From Hymenobacter sediminicola (GTDB lineage Bacteria > Bacteroidota > Bacteroidia > Cytophagales > Hymenobacteraceae), in assembly GCF_014250515.1 (NCBI RefSeq), contig NZ_CP060202.1, positions 4,103,501-4,167,500 on the forward strand: a DNA stretch of 64,000 nt, read 5' to 3'. The notes under the pieces were generated by a model that ran no database searches, was not told where the DNA came from, and was given only the letters and a program-made list of their open reading frames with translations. Made by a program: the position numbers and the translations under genes. Positions 25,621-34,664 of this stretch are shown here, in pieces (positions within the stretch are counted from its first letter, which is position 1; the number at the start of each line of letters is the position of its first letter).

Positions 25621-26526
25621 TCAGGTAGCCCAGTACACGGCCAGAAACTGCACAATCATCACGCCGTCGGTAAGGAGCGCGAAGTAATAGTCCGGGCGGG
25701 TTTCGTCGGCGTACCAGATGACTGCCGCCGCCAGCACTGAGGGTAGCAGTAGGGCCAGCAGATGGGCATAGCTGACTCCCCACGGCAGTAGTACATTGGC
25801 TACGGCCAGCACAGCCAGCGCAAACAGCTTGGTGGCCCTTACCCCAAAGACGCCCGGAAACGTAAGCGTACCGGTGAGCCGGTCCTTGGTATAGTCGCGA
25901 ATATCGAAGACGAATGCTAGGGCCAGGATGAAGCAGAAGCGCCGCGCGAACAGTACCAGCACGAGCGGTGCGGCAAGGGGTTTTCCCAAGTACAGCGCCG
26001 GAATCCAAACCGTAACGGCGGCCCAGACATAAGCAATCAGGAATACTTTCAGCAAGGGTAGGTCGCGGAGGGCACGCCAGCGGCCGCGCCATTTCACCAG
26101 CGGCAGCGAGTAGAGCAGTGAAATAGCCGCTAAGTGCCCCAGAAACAGGGTCAGATGCTGCCAGCCATCCAGAAAAAACAGTACCCCCGCTACCACCAGT
26201 GCCGCTATGGCCAGCGCAAACAGCTCGCGGCGGTGCGTCAGCATCCAACGCTTGCGCCCGCTCAGCACCAACTGTTGCTGGAACTTGTAGGGCAGCACGC
26301 TGTCGATGTTATACAGGAAGAGCGTGGCCGCAAAAATGAGCACCGCCAGCCGCCACGGAATATCTACCCGCCAAAACAGAAACGTGGCCCATGTGAGAGC
26401 CAGTGCGGCCAGCGCCAGCCACGTGCTGCTGTATAGCACAGCGTCGGTCCACTGCCGCAGAGTGGCAGTCCAGGGCAAAGCGCCGGACGAGGCAACACCG
26501 GAAGGCTTATCGGAGGAAGGACGCAT
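25621..26526 (-). CDS. UbiA-like prenyltransferase family membrane protein
   Basis: A 301-residue integral membrane protein with eight or nine predicted hydrophobic helices. Between helices, FVFDIRDYTKDRLTGTLTFP (about 205-225) matches the second Asp-rich motif of UbiA-type prenyltransferases (DxxDxxxD). The first motif, expected around LFLYNIDSVLPYK (about 70-85), keeps Asn and one Asp but not the full NDxxDxxxD. It may thus be a divergent UbiA member or one that has lost activity. The substrate is unknown. It is convergent with nnr. Confidence 0.65.
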   Translation of the reverse strand: MRPSSDKPSGVASSGALPWTATLRQWTDAVLYSSTWLALAALALTWATFLFWRVDIPWRLAVLIFAATLFLYNIDSVLPYKFQQQLVLSGRKRWMLTHRRELFALAIAALVVAGVLFFLDGWQHLTLFLGHLAAISLLYSLPLVKWRGRWRALRDLPLLKVFLIAYVWAAVTVWIPALYLGKPLAAPLVLVLFARRFCFILALAFVFDIRDYTKDRLTGTLTFPGVFGVRATKLFALAVLAVANVLLPWGVSYAHLLALLLPSVLAAAVIWYADETRPDYYFALLTDGVMIVQFLAVYWAT

Positions 26527-26564
26527 AGGGCCGGGGCAAGCAACAGACGAAAAACCCGTGGGCC

Positions 26565-26572
26565 CAAAAGTA
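26565..26572 (-). promoter_or_regulatory. Candidate promoter of the UbiA-like gene (-7 box)
   Basis: TACTTTTG on the minus strand fits TAnnTTTG, 38 bases before the start codon at 26526. No clear -33 partner is seen because the region lies against the end of the next gene. Confidence 0.4.
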
Positions 26573-26586
26573 CGACAGCCTCAGCT

Positions 26587-27270
26587 TTACTCGCCCGTTT
26601 CGTCGTGGCTCGCATCCACAGGCTTCGACTCCGGAGAACCTTTCTGCCGCAGAAAGATGGAAAGGCCCACAATGGATACAATGCTTAGCATCTCGCTCTG
26701 CCAGTTCTGAAACGACTCGAACCAGAACCGCGTGGTCCCCATGTAATCTAGTGTAGATACGGCCGGTTTGCCTTCCTGTTGTTGTTCGATACTGTAGACC
26801 TCGGCCCCACCGCGTGCATGCAGCCACACCGACCCCAGGAACAGTAGAAAAAACGCCAGCGACAACGAATGCTGGTAGAGGGCCAGTTGCCAGCCACCGC
26901 GCTTCACGGGGCCGGGGGCATCCTTCTTTGTAGGGTCTGGTTCCCGGTCTACTTCCTCCTTTTCATATAGTTTCTTCGACTCAGAGGAGCCTTTTTGCCG
27001 CAGCCAGATGGTGAGCAGCACGTACAGGCCCATCTGCAGAAACTCGCTTTCCCAGTTCTCGAACGTGGCTTCCAGGAAGTGACCAGAGCCCATATACTGC
27101 CCCAGCGTGAGCTCCGGCAGTTTCATCTGCTGCAGCTCGTCGTTGTAGTCGTGCCAGCCAGTGAACGTCTGGCCCACCATGGAGGCCAGCATGAGCAGCG
27201 TACCGACCAGCAGCAAGCTATTCTCGTACAAAAACCGGATGACGGGCGAGGAAGAGCGTGTAGGAGCCAT
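26587..27270 (-). CDS. DUF6766-type membrane protein with internal duplication
   Basis: A 227-residue protein with two pairs of hydrophobic helices (about 12-30 and 75-92; 132-150 and 190-208). The two halves are related: each has a Phe-rich block then NW-x-SE, a helix, and LRQKGS-x-ESK (residues about 70-100 and 185-215). The pattern (GWHDYNDE, SGHFLEATFENWESEF) matches what I recall as DUF6766, but the function is unknown. A charged Glu/Lys/Pro linker joins the halves. It is transcribed leftward toward the UbiA-like gene, with 60 bases between them. Confidence 0.75.
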   Translation of the reverse strand: MAPTRSSSPVIRFLYENSLLLVGTLLMLASMVGQTFTGWHDYNDELQQMKLPELTLGQYMGSGHFLEATFENWESEFLQMGLYVLLTIWLRQKGSSESKKLYEKEEVDREPDPTKKDAPGPVKRGGWQLALYQHSLSLAFFLLFLGSVWLHARGGAEVYSIEQQQEGKPAVSTLDYMGTTRFWFESFQNWQSEMLSIVSIVGLSIFLRQKGSPESKPVDASHDETGE

Positions 27271-27363
27271 GCAGCGGCGTACGTCGAAATGGCGAAAAAG
27301 GCGGCTACCGTTGACCTTGGGCTACCTGATGCTCCCTTCAGCCCAGTTGCGTACAAATCGAAA

Positions 27364-27395
27364 CGCCTCTCCCAACCAAGTGGTCAGGAGAGGCG
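27364..27395 (-). terminator. Terminator after ppa
   Basis: A 9-bp stem (CGCCTCTCC with GGAGAGGCG) with a 14-base loop, 28 bases after the pyrophosphatase stop on the minus strand. The T tract is weak, so termination may be partial. Confidence 0.6.
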
Positions 27396-27423
27396 CTTCG
27401 GGTAGCGTAGTAGTACCGCGAGC

Positions 27424-28008
27424 CTACAGCTCGACGCCAGAGGTCTGCTTGGCAGAAGCCGCAGATGCGCCGTTCGGGAACGTCTCGTGATAGAGTGTGA
27501 TGCTGTCTTCGATGATGCGGTAAGCATCTTCGCGGCCCATGAAACGCTCCACGGTCACGTGCTTGTGCTCCAGAGCTTTATAGTCCTCGAAAAAGCGCTG
27601 CATTTCGTTGAGCGTGTGCGGGGGAAGGTCGGCAATGTCGTTGAAGTGGTTCACGGAAATGTCGTGAGCGGCTACCGCAATGATTTTGTCGTCCTCTTCG
27701 TCGCCGTCAATCATCTGCATTACGCCAATAACCTTGGCTTCCACGAGGCACATCGGCACGATATCTACCGAGCAAAGCACCAGAATATCGAGCGGGTCCT
27801 TGTCGTCGCAGTAGGTCTGCGGAATGAAGCCGTAGGCGGCCGGATAATGCACGGCCGAAAACAGCACACGGTCCAGTTTCAGCAGGCCGCTGTCTTTGTC
27901 CAGTTCGTACTTGGCCTTCGAGCCTTTCGGAATTTCGATGATACCGTTTACAACTTTGGGAGCGTCGTCGCCGCGCGCCACATCATGCCAGGGATTGAAA
28001 TGAGCCAT
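27424..28008 (-). CDS. ppa: Inorganic pyrophosphatase (family I)
   Basis: A 194-residue cytoplasmic enzyme that hydrolyses pyrophosphate and so drives biosynthetic reactions. The family I active-site signature is present: [17 protein letters not shown] near the start, [24 protein letters not shown] (broken here as YGFIP then DDKDPLD) with the metal-binding Asp cluster, and [12 protein letters not shown]. The length is slightly above the bacterial norm of about 175. It lies downstream of the alkaline phosphatase gene, 90 bases apart, on the same strand. Confidence 0.95.
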   Translation of the reverse strand: MAHFNPWHDVARGDDAPKVVNGIIEIPKGSKAKYELDKDSGLLKLDRVLFSAVHYPAAYGFIPQTYCDDKDPLDILVLCSVDIVPMCLVEAKVIGVMQMIDGDEEDDKIIAVAAHDISVNHFNDIADLPPHTLNEMQRFFEDYKALEHKHVTVERFMGREDAYRIIEDSITLYHETFPNGASAASAKQTSGVEL

Positions 28009-28097
28009 GAGAAAAAAGCAGGTGCCCGTTGCACCTAATGGTATGAGTAAGTAAGTGTATGACGCGGAGGTGCCTGCCCGGAATACGGACCGGCGGG

Positions 28098-29819
28098 TTA
28101 TTTGGCCGAAAGAACTTCCAGCAGTGGCTCGCCAGTACAGCCGTTGGGTTCCTGAATGTGGAGCCAGCGGGCTACGGTAGCTGCAATATCGGTGATTTTG
28201 GCCGGGTGACTCGACTCGCCCTGCTTCACGCGCCAGCCCCAGAACAGCATGGGCACGTGCGTATCGTAGTTGTTGAGGGAGCCGTGGGTAGTGCCTTTAT
28301 TGACGGGGTAGGAATACGATTCCAGCCAGCCCGGCTGTAGCACCACCAACACGTCGCCGCTACGCTTGGGGTAGTAGCCATTTTCCAGATACATCAGCAT
28401 GCCGCTTTCCCAGTGCGACTTCTGCACGTCGTCGGCCGTGATGGCGCGGTTGACACCGGCCAGCTGCCCGGCAATGTCCACTACTTCGTCCTGCACCAGA
28501 CGCAGATTCAGCTTCTTTTCGGCAATAAGTGGGCGGTTGAGGTATACTTGCTGGTTTTCGTAGCTGAGCACCCATTTGCCGGGGCCGTGGCGGCGTATGA
28601 GTGCCTGCTGAATCGAGTCCTGCATGAGGCGTGGGCCCACCGAACCACCGGGCAGGTGATGGTCGGCGAGGAAACCGGGCGCATGCGCGGCAGCGTGGTC
28701 AGCGGACAGAAACACCAGCGCCTGACCTTTGCCTACCGTTTTATCAAGGTAGGTGAGCAGACGGGCAATGTCTTGGTCGAGACGTAGGTAGGTATCTTCG
28801 GTTTCAATGGCATTCACCCCAAACTGGTGCCCTACATAGTCGGTACTGCTGAAACTCAGAGCCAGGAAATCAGTCTGGCCGCGTTGGCCCAGCTGCTCGG
28901 CCCGTACGGCTTCCAGCGCAAAGTCCAGTGTGAGCGAGTTGCCGAAAGGCGTGGAACGAATCAGGTCGAGGTTGCGAGCAGGAGTTACCTTCTCCCCTTC
29001 TGCCTGTAGGGCGCCCTGCACCGGCTTGGGCAAAGTGGCGCTCAGGGTAGGAAGATCGTGCGGAAATACCGGCTTGGTTTCGCCCCGGAACGCCGATTCC
29101 CAGGCCACGTCGTCGGGCGAGCTTTCGGTGTACTGCCCGATAGGTAGTAACGTATTCCAGGGCTGGTCAAGGTAGCGGGCAGCGCGGTTTTCACTGTTGA
29201 ACTTCGTTACCCATTCGGGCAGCGTATTCTGGTAGTAAGTGCTGCTGATGAAGGCGCCATTGCTGCCGTCGTACCAGTAGGCAGCATTGGCTGCGTGCCC
29301 AGCTGGCAAAATGGAGCCCCGATCTTTAATGCAGACCCCAATCACCTTGCTCTGGAAATTGGTAGCCAGCCGCAGCTCATCGGTGATGGTGGAGGTCAGC
29401 ATATGGCGCGGCGACATCTGGCCCTGCTCGCTGGTGCTGCCCACCGACTTCACGCTCCGGTCTTCGGTGACGTAGGTGCCGCGGCCGGTTTCACGTTCAA
29501 ACCAGTTGTTGCCGATGATGCCGTGGAACGAGGGAGTCGTGCCTGTGTAGATGCTGGCATGGCCCGGCCCAGTATAGGTGGGCACGTAGTTGTAGTGGGC
29601 GTTTTCATAGCTGAAGCCTTCGCCCAGCAGCCGCCGGAAACCGCCGCTGCCGTACTTGCTCCAGTAGCGGTAGAGGTAGTCGTAGCGCATCTGGTCTACC
29701 ACAATACCTACCACCAGCTTCGGCCGCGCCAAGTCTTTTCCTTTTTTCTGCCCCACGGCAGACCCCGCCACCAGGGCGGCCAGCAACAACAACAGGCTCT
29801 TTTTCAAATCAGAAGGCAA
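28098..29819 (-). CDS. Secreted alkaline phosphatase (PafA-like)
   Basis: A 573-residue exported phosphomonoesterase of the alkaline phosphatase superfamily. The signal peptide ([20 protein letters not shown]) is followed by [14 protein letters not shown], where the Asp is a zinc ligand, and [18 protein letters not shown], where the first Thr of the TGPGH motif is the expected nucleophile. Further metal ligands are in [20 protein letters not shown] and the late [20 protein letters not shown]. These match PafA of Flavobacteriia and Elizabethkingia. It would release phosphate outside the cell. A TATCTTTG promoter box lies 42 bases upstream. Confidence 0.9.
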   Translation of the reverse strand: MPSDLKKSLLLLLAALVAGSAVGQKKGKDLARPKLVVGIVVDQMRYDYLYRYWSKYGSGGFRRLLGEGFSYENAHYNYVPTYTGPGHASIYTGTTPSFHGIIGNNWFERETGRGTYVTEDRSVKSVGSTSEQGQMSPRHMLTSTITDELRLATNFQSKVIGVCIKDRGSILPAGHAANAAYWYDGSNGAFISSTYYQNTLPEWVTKFNSENRAARYLDQPWNTLLPIGQYTESSPDDVAWESAFRGETKPVFPHDLPTLSATLPKPVQGALQAEGEKVTPARNLDLIRSTPFGNSLTLDFALEAVRAEQLGQRGQTDFLALSFSSTDYVGHQFGVNAIETEDTYLRLDQDIARLLTYLDKTVGKGQALVFLSADHAAAHAPGFLADHHLPGGSVGPRLMQDSIQQALIRRHGPGKWVLSYENQQVYLNRPLIAEKKLNLRLVQDEVVDIAGQLAGVNRAITADDVQKSHWESGMLMYLENGYYPKRSGDVLVVLQPGWLESYSYPVNKGTTHGSLNNYDTHVPMLFWGWRVKQGESSHPAKITDIAATVARWLHIQEPNGCTGEPLLEVLSAK

Positions 29820-29860
29820 TTAGGCAGCGCCACCGAAGCAGCACTCCGCGTAAGCGGCCC

Positions 29861-29868
29861 CAAAGATA
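29861..29868 (-). promoter_or_regulatory. Candidate promoter of the alkaline phosphatase gene (-7 box)
   Basis: TATCTTTG on the minus strand matches TAnnTTTG exactly and lies about 40 bases before the start codon. No clear -33 element and no Pho-box-like repeat was recognised. Confidence 0.5.
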
Positions 29869-29966
29869 GAGGCCAACGACCGGAATTGCTTCGCTGGCAG
29901 CTAAATCGTAACCGCCGCGTAAAGGAATAGCGGAAGCCCGGCTTCGTTTCATCAGAACTTTTCACA

Positions 29967-29986
29967 GCCGAAGCGGCTGCTTCGGC
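29967..29986 (+). promoter_or_regulatory. Hairpin in the leader of the HAD gene
   Basis: An 8-bp perfect stem GCCGAAGC / GCTTCGGC with the 4-base loop GGCT ends 14 bases before the HAD start codon. It could hinder ribosome access or be a chance GC palindrome; no T tract follows to suggest termination. Confidence 0.4.
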
Positions 29987-29999
29987 GCACTCTTTTGCT

Positions 30000-30722
30000 A
30001 TGCCCGACCAGCCTTACGCCCTCCTTTTCGACATGGATGGCGTGCTCATCGACAATACGCCCGAGCAGGCCCGCGCCTTTCAGCTCCTGTTTCGTGACCT
30101 GGGCCTAACTACCAACGCCCGCAAGCTGCTGGAACGCCTCAACGGCATGCCCGCCACCAACATCCTCAAAACGGTCTTCACTACCCCTGTTCCGAAGAAG
30201 AAACTGGAGGAGTACGCCGCCCAGCGCGAGTTTCTCTACCGCACGCTCTCCTGGAATAAGCGCCGCGAGTTGGCCGGTCTCACGCCATTTTTGCAGGCCG
30301 CCCGCGCCGCCGGCTTCCGCATCGGGCTGGGCACCGGCTCAGGCTCCGACACCATTTCTTACATCATCGACCACCTCGACCTGCGCCGTTACTTTGATGT
30401 GGTGGTGGGCAAGGACGACGTGCAGCGCGGCAAGCCCCATCAGGACACCTTCGCCGAAACAGCCCGGCAGCTGGGTGTGCCGCCGGAGCGTTGCGTGGTC
30501 TTCGAGGACGCAATTCTGGGCGAGCAGTCGGCCTACAAGGCGGGCATACGCGTTATCGGGGTCAGTACTAATCTCCGGCCGGAGCAATTCCAGGCCCCGC
30601 TCACAGTCATTCGGGACTTCACGAAAATCACGCCGGAGCAGGTGTTGGCGCTGCTGGCTCAGCACCCCGAAACGCCTCGCCCCAGCAAGGAATTGTCGAA
30701 AAGGAAGTACATGAAGCTGTAA
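30000..30722 (+). CDS. HAD-superfamily phosphatase (beta-phosphoglucomutase-like)
   Basis: A 240-residue cytoplasmic HAD hydrolase with the helical C1-type cap. Motif I is LFDMDGVLIDNTPEQ with nucleophile Asp11 and acid/base Asp13; motif II is in GLGTGSGSD, motif III the Lys of GKDDVQRGKPH, motif IV VVFEDAILGEQSAYKAG. The cap (about 18-85) resembles beta-phosphoglucomutase and phosphonatase relatives, but the substrate cannot be assigned. It ends in a Lys-rich tail and a strong shared terminator. Confidence 0.9.
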   Translation: MPDQPYALLFDMDGVLIDNTPEQARAFQLLFRDLGLTTNARKLLERLNGMPATNILKTVFTTPVPKKKLEEYAAQREFLYRTLSWNKRRELAGLTPFLQAARAAGFRIGLGTGSGSDTISYIIDHLDLRRYFDVVVGKDDVQRGKPHQDTFAETARQLGVPPERCVVFEDAILGEQSAYKAGIRVIGVSTNLRPEQFQAPLTVIRDFTKITPEQVLALLAQHPETPRPSKELSKRKYMKL

Positions 30723-30724
30723 TA

Positions 30725-30759
30725 AAAAAAGCCCTGACGCTGAGCGACAGGGCTTTTTT
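30725..30759. terminator. Bidirectional terminator between HAD gene and atpG
   Basis: A 12-bp stem (AAAAAAGCCCTG with CAGGGCTTTTTT) encloses a CGCT/AGCG inner stem, with A/T runs on both sides. It serves the HAD gene (+) and the end of the ATP synthase operon (-). Confidence 0.9.
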
Positions 30760-30779
30760 GTTGACGAACGACCTATGCC

Positions 30780-31670
30780 TTACCGGCTTGCGGCCAGCGC
30801 CTCGGCACCACCTACGATTTCGAGAATCTCGGTAGTGATAGCCGCCTGACGCGTCCGGTTATAAGTTAGCTTAAGCGACTTGAGTAGCTCGCCGGCATTT
30901 TCGGTGGCTTTCTCCATGGCCGTCATGCGGGCGCCGTGCTCCGAAGCGTTGCTTTCTAGTACTGCCTTGTATAGCTGCACCTTCAATGACTGCGGAATCA
31001 GGGTCTGCACAATCTCCTCTTTTGAGGGCTCGAAGATGTAGTCCACGTTTGAGGTCTGTACGGCGGCTGGGTTCGGCTCGGCGGGTACCAGTGGCAACAG
31101 TTGCTCAGCACGTACCACCTGCGTGGCCACGTTCTTGAACTCGTTGTACACCATCACTACTTCGTCGTACTGGCCAGCCCGGAAACCATCCATAGCCTGC
31201 TCGGCTGCTTCGCGCACCGTATCGAACGACAGTTTGCCGAATACGTGCGTGTAGTTGCCCACCAGCGGACCACGGCGCCCGAAGTAGTCGTGCGACTTCT
31301 TGCCGATGGCCATGTAGGCCACATTGCCAGCAGCGGCCTGCGCGGCGTAGCGCTCCTGCACCAAGGCATTCACGCCCTTAAACACGTTGCTATTGAAGGC
31401 ACCGGCCAAGCCACGGTCCGAAGTGATGGCAATCACCAGCACCCGGCGCACTTGGCGCTGCACGGCATATTCGCTCACCACGTCGTCGCCGACCTGGGCC
31501 GTCAGATTCGTCAGGATGCTGTTGAGCCGCTGCGCGTAGGGGCGCATACGCAGGATATTGTCCTGCGCCCGCCGCAGCTTGGCCGCCGCCACCATCTTCA
31601 TGGCTTTGGTGATCTGCTGCGTGCTTTGCACCGATACGATGCGGTTACGGACTTCTTTTAAGCTAGCCAT
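30780..31670 (-). CDS. atpG: ATP synthase F1 subunit gamma
   Basis: A 296-residue central-stalk subunit that rotates inside the alpha/beta ring. The N-terminal MASLKEVRNRIVSVQSTQQI coiled-coil strand, the SDRGLAGAFNSNV core motif and the C-terminal RQAAITTEILEIVGGAEAL helix are diagnostic. It is the last gene of the operon in this window; atpD and atpC do not follow, and a strong terminator stands 20 bases after the stop. A hairpin of 7-base repeats separates it from atpA. Confidence 0.97.
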   Translation of the reverse strand: MASLKEVRNRIVSVQSTQQITKAMKMVAAAKLRRAQDNILRMRPYAQRLNSILTNLTAQVGDDVVSEYAVQRQVRRVLVIAITSDRGLAGAFNSNVFKGVNALVQERYAAQAAAGNVAYMAIGKKSHDYFGRRGPLVGNYTHVFGKLSFDTVREAAEQAMDGFRAGQYDEVVMVYNEFKNVATQVVRAEQLLPLVPAEPNPAAVQTSNVDYIFEPSKEEIVQTLIPQSLKVQLYKAVLESNASEHGARMTAMEKATENAGELLKSLKLTYNRTRQAAITTEILEIVGGAEALAASR

Positions 31671-31683
31671 TCTCGTGAAAATG

Positions 31684-31775
31684 AGTTGTCAGTTGCTCGT
31701 TGCCGGTTGTCAGTTTTAGTGAAGCGGCCTTGCGGCACCTTCTTCCTGACAACTGACAACCAGCAACTGACAACT
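31684..31775 (-). repeat. Heptamer-repeat hairpin between atpA and atpG
   Basis: The spacer holds two 30-base arms (31684-31713 and 31746-31775) that pair at 27 of 30 positions. Each arm is made of four 7-base units: AGTTGTC, AGTTGCT, CGTTGCC, GGTTGTC on one side and CTGACAA, CTGACAA, CCAGCAA, CTGACAA on the other. The 32-base loop has its own small GC stem. It begins 13 bases before atpG on the coding strand. Confidence 0.85.
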
Positions 31776-31781
31776 AATGAA

Positions 31782-33365
31782 TTACTTGGTAGCGTATACC
31801 GCCGACAGGTCTTTAGCAACCTGACGGATGGCACCAGTGATGGTGTCGTCCAGCTTACCCGCCTTCAGGCCTTGCAGCACCTCAGGGTGACGGTTGGTGA
31901 GCACCTGCACGAATTCCTTCTCGAACTCGCGCACCTTGTTTACGGGCACCTGGTCAAGCAGACCGTTGGTGGCGGCGTAGATAACAGCCACCTGATCTTC
32001 CACGCGCTGTGGTGAGAACTGGGGCTGCTTCAGGATTTCGAGGTTACGACGGCCGCGCTCAATGGTGAGCTTGGTCGAGGCATCGAGGTCGGAGCCGAAC
32101 TTGGCGAAGGCCTCCAGTTCGCGGAACTGGGCTTGGTCAAGCTTCAGCGTACCGGCCACTTTCTTCATCGACTTGATCTGGGCGTTACCACCCACGCGCG
32201 ATACCGAGATACCCACGTTGATAGCAGGACGGATACCGGAGTTGAACAAGTTGGTTTCGAGGAAGATCTGGCCGTCCGTAATCGAAATTACGTTGGTCGG
32301 GATATAAGCCGAAACGTCACCAGCCTGGGTTTCGATGAGCGGCAGAGCGGTCAGCGAGCCACCACCTTTCACAAGGTGTTTGATGCTGTCCGGCAGGTCG
32401 TTCATGTCGCGGGCGATGGTGTCGGAAGCGTTAATCTTCGCGGCACGCTCCAACAGGCGGCTGTGCAGATAGAACACGTCACCAGGATACGCCTCACGTC
32501 CGGGAGGACGACGCAACAGCAGCGACACCTCACGGTACGCTACGGCCTGCTTCGACAAGTCATCATACACTACCAGAGCCGGACGGCCCGTGTCGCGGAA
32601 GAACTCGCCGATGGCAGCACCCGTGAAGGGCGCGAAGAACTGCATCGGAGCAGGGTCAGAAGCCGAAGCCGAAACCACCACCGTGTAGTCCATAGCACCG
32701 CCTTTGGTCAGGGCGTTTACTACCTGAGCTACGGTGGACGCCTTCTGGCCTACGGCTACGTAGATGCAGAAAACCGGCTCGCCGCGCTCAAAGAACTCGC
32801 GCTGGTTCAGGATGGTGTCGATGGCTACCGTCGACTTACCCGTCTGACGGTCACCGATGATCAGTTCGCGCTGGCCCCGGCCAATCGGAATCATGGCGTC
32901 AATAGCCTTGATACCGGTCTGCATCGGCTCCGTTACGGGCTGACGGAAAATTACACCAGGAGCCTTGCGCTCCAAGGGCATATCGTAGGTCTGGCCCTGG
33001 ATGGGGCCGCGGCCGTCGATAGGCTGGCCCAGCGTGTTTACCACGCGGCCCACGATGCCCTCCCCCACCTGAATGGAGGCAATTTTATTGGTGCGGCGTA
33101 CCGTGGCTCCCTCGCGGATTTCGCTGTAGTCGCCGAGCATTACGGCACCTACGTTGTCTTCTTCGAGGTTAAGAACCAGGGCCTGCAGGCCGTTTTCAAA
33201 TTCGAGCAATTCCCCCGACTGGGCTTTACCCAGGCCGTAGATGCGGGCTACACCGTCGCCAACCTGCAATACCGTACCAACCTCTTCGAGTTCGGCTTCG
33301 GTTTTGAAGTTGGACAACTGCTCCCGCAGAATGGCGGATACTTCATCCGGACGTACTTCTGCCAT
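31782..33365 (-). CDS. atpA: ATP synthase F1 subunit alpha
   Basis: A 527-residue non-catalytic nucleotide-binding subunit. The Walker A motif GDRQTGKST (about 170-178), the preceding [10 protein letters not shown], the Walker B region [11 protein letters not shown], and the signature [22 protein letters not shown] are all present. It belongs to F1 of the proton-driven ATP synthase. Five bases separate it from atpH upstream, which suggests translational coupling. Confidence 0.98.
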   Translation of the reverse strand: MAEVRPDEVSAILREQLSNFKTEAELEEVGTVLQVGDGVARIYGLGKAQSGELLEFENGLQALVLNLEEDNVGAVMLGDYSEIREGATVRRTNKIASIQVGEGIVGRVVNTLGQPIDGRGPIQGQTYDMPLERKAPGVIFRQPVTEPMQTGIKAIDAMIPIGRGQRELIIGDRQTGKSTVAIDTILNQREFFERGEPVFCIYVAVGQKASTVAQVVNALTKGGAMDYTVVVSASASDPAPMQFFAPFTGAAIGEFFRDTGRPALVVYDDLSKQAVAYREVSLLLRRPPGREAYPGDVFYLHSRLLERAAKINASDTIARDMNDLPDSIKHLVKGGGSLTALPLIETQAGDVSAYIPTNVISITDGQIFLETNLFNSGIRPAINVGISVSRVGGNAQIKSMKKVAGTLKLDQAQFRELEAFAKFGSDLDASTKLTIERGRRNLEILKQPQFSPQRVEDQVAVIYAATNGLLDQVPVNKVREFEKEFVQVLTNRHPEVLQGLKAGKLDDTITGAIRQVAKDLSAVYATK

Positions 33366-33370
33366 GTGGA

Positions 33371-33931
33371 TTATAGTTGAGATTGGTAGGGGTTCTTCGA
33401 GAATTCGGTGCGCAGCTTGCGCAGCCGGAAGCTCACGGAGTCATCTATCTGCCGGTCGCCAACACGCAGCACAAAGCCGCCAATAAGCGAAGCATCTACT
33501 TTCTCGGTGAGAATAACTTGCTGAAGACCTGTCTGCTGGCGAACCAGCGACTCTACTTCAGCGCGCAGCTCTGGAGTCAGCGGCATGGCCGTTGTCACTT
33601 CAGCAGTTTGTACGCCGCGCAGGGTGTTGTATTGGGTCAGAAACTCGGAGCCGATGAATTCCAGTGCGCTTTCGCGGTTCTTCTGGGTCACAATAGTGAA
33701 GAATTTCTCAGTGAGAATCGACACTTTGCCCCCGAACACGGCGCGTAGAATAGCCAGCTTCTTGTCGTGCTTGACGATGGGGTTGCGCAGCAATAGGCGC
33801 AGGTCACGATTTTCGTTCAACGTTTTGTTGAACAGGTCCATGTCCTGCTTTACTTGCTCCAGCGTACCCTGCTCCTCGGCCAAATCGAGCAACGATTTGG
33901 CATATCGGGAGGCAACTCGTAGTTCAGACAT
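33371..33931 (-). CDS. atpH: ATP synthase F1 subunit delta
   Basis: A 186-residue peripheral-stalk subunit linking F1 to subunit b. The N-terminal helical domain starts with [18 protein letters not shown], and the C-terminal part has [19 protein letters not shown] and [24 protein letters not shown], broken by typical spacing (the [14 protein letters not shown] motif). The position between atpF and atpA is standard. Confidence 0.95.
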   Translation of the reverse strand: MSELRVASRYAKSLLDLAEEQGTLEQVKQDMDLFNKTLNENRDLRLLLRNPIVKHDKKLAILRAVFGGKVSILTEKFFTIVTQKNRESALEFIGSEFLTQYNTLRGVQTAEVTTAMPLTPELRAEVESLVRQQTGLQQVILTEKVDASLIGGFVLRVGDRQIDDSVSFRLRKLRTEFSKNPYQSQL

Positions 33932-33947
33932 TGATTTTAGCTATTGA

Positions 33948-34023
33948 GTAGTTGGTAGCAGATAGTGAGCTTTATGGTGTTCGGCTGACCGAAACACGCT
34001 GCTCACTACCTAATACTCACTAC
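33948..34023 (-). repeat. Heptamer-repeat hairpin between atpF and atpH
   Basis: The left arm is made of 7-base units GTAGTTG, GTAGCAG, ATAGTGA, GC (33948-33970). The right arm is GC, TCACTAC, CTAATAC, TCACTAC (34001-34023), whose last base overlaps the atpF stop codon. The arms pair as TAGTGAGC/GCTCACTA with further partial pairing. An inner stem GTGTTCGG/CCGAAACAC lies in the loop. It has the same construction as the atpA-atpG spacer but a different unit sequence. Confidence 0.75.
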
Positions 34024-34514
34024 TAATTCAATTTTACTTCCTTCAGGTACGAGTCCACGAGTTGCTGCTGAGCCGGTTGGTCAGTCAGCTCGCGGCGCAG
34101 AATACGCTCCGCAATATCAATGGACAGCTTGGCAGCGGTGTTTTTCACCTCAGCCAGAGCCGCGTTCTTTTCGTTCTGAATGGCTTCGCGGGCCTGTACA
34201 ATCATACGGCCGCCTTCTTCCGTCGCCTTGGTTTTCGCCGTCTCGATGAGCTGGTTAGAAATTTCCGTGGCTTCCTTCAGAATACGGTCACGCTCCAGAC
34301 GAGCTTCGGCTAGCAACTTTTCGTTACCGGCTTTCAGCTGCTGCATTTCGATCTTGGCCTGGTCGGCCATACGCAGCGCACCTTCGATGGAATCTTCCCG
34401 TTCGCGCAGCGAGCTAAGGATAGGTTTCCAGGCAAACTTCGTCAGCAGGAAAAGGAGAATCAGAAAAATGACCAGCTGCCAGAACAGCAGGCCGAAACTA
34501 GGGTTGGTAAGCAT
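34023..34514 (-). CDS. atpF: ATP synthase F0 subunit b
   Basis: A 163-residue peripheral-stalk subunit with one N-terminal membrane helix (about 5-25) followed by a long charged alpha-helix rich in Ala, Glu, Lys and Arg (about 30-155). The WKPILSSLREREDSIEGAL transition after the membrane helix is typical. The length fits the b subunit. It lies downstream of atpE across a structured 150-base spacer. Confidence 0.95.
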   Translation of the reverse strand: MLTNPSFGLLFWQLVIFLILLFLLTKFAWKPILSSLREREDSIEGALRMADQAKIEMQQLKAGNEKLLAEARLERDRILKEATEISNQLIETAKTKATEEGGRMIVQAREAIQNEKNAALAEVKNTAAKLSIDIAERILRRELTDQPAQQQLVDSYLKEVKLN

Positions 34515-34604
34515 TAGCGCTCAGCAAAATTGGTGAATAATCGGGCTTCGGCTCGTCGCGTTTTAGCGCTCCACAAAGCCCGCTACAACCCAAAGAAAAC
34601 GCAA

Positions 34605-34652
34605 GCCCGACGCACCTGCCGCCTAGCAATGCTAGGGGCCGGTGAGTCGGGC
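34605..34652 (-). promoter_or_regulatory. Stem-loop in the atpE-atpF spacer
   Basis: Nested arms GCCCGAC/GTCGGGC, CACC/GGTG and CCTAGC/GCTAGG form a long stem-loop 12 bases after the atpE stop on the minus strand. A TTGCGTTTTC sequence follows. It may partly terminate transcription or protect the 3' end of atpE mRNA, which would fit the need for many copies of subunit c. Confidence 0.55.
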
Positions 34653-34664
34653 CGGGCGGCTTCT

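Noticed and set aside
28030..28044. AGGTGC/GCACCT hairpin upstream of ppa
   Set aside because: A 6-bp stem with a 5-base loop is too small to call a regulatory element.
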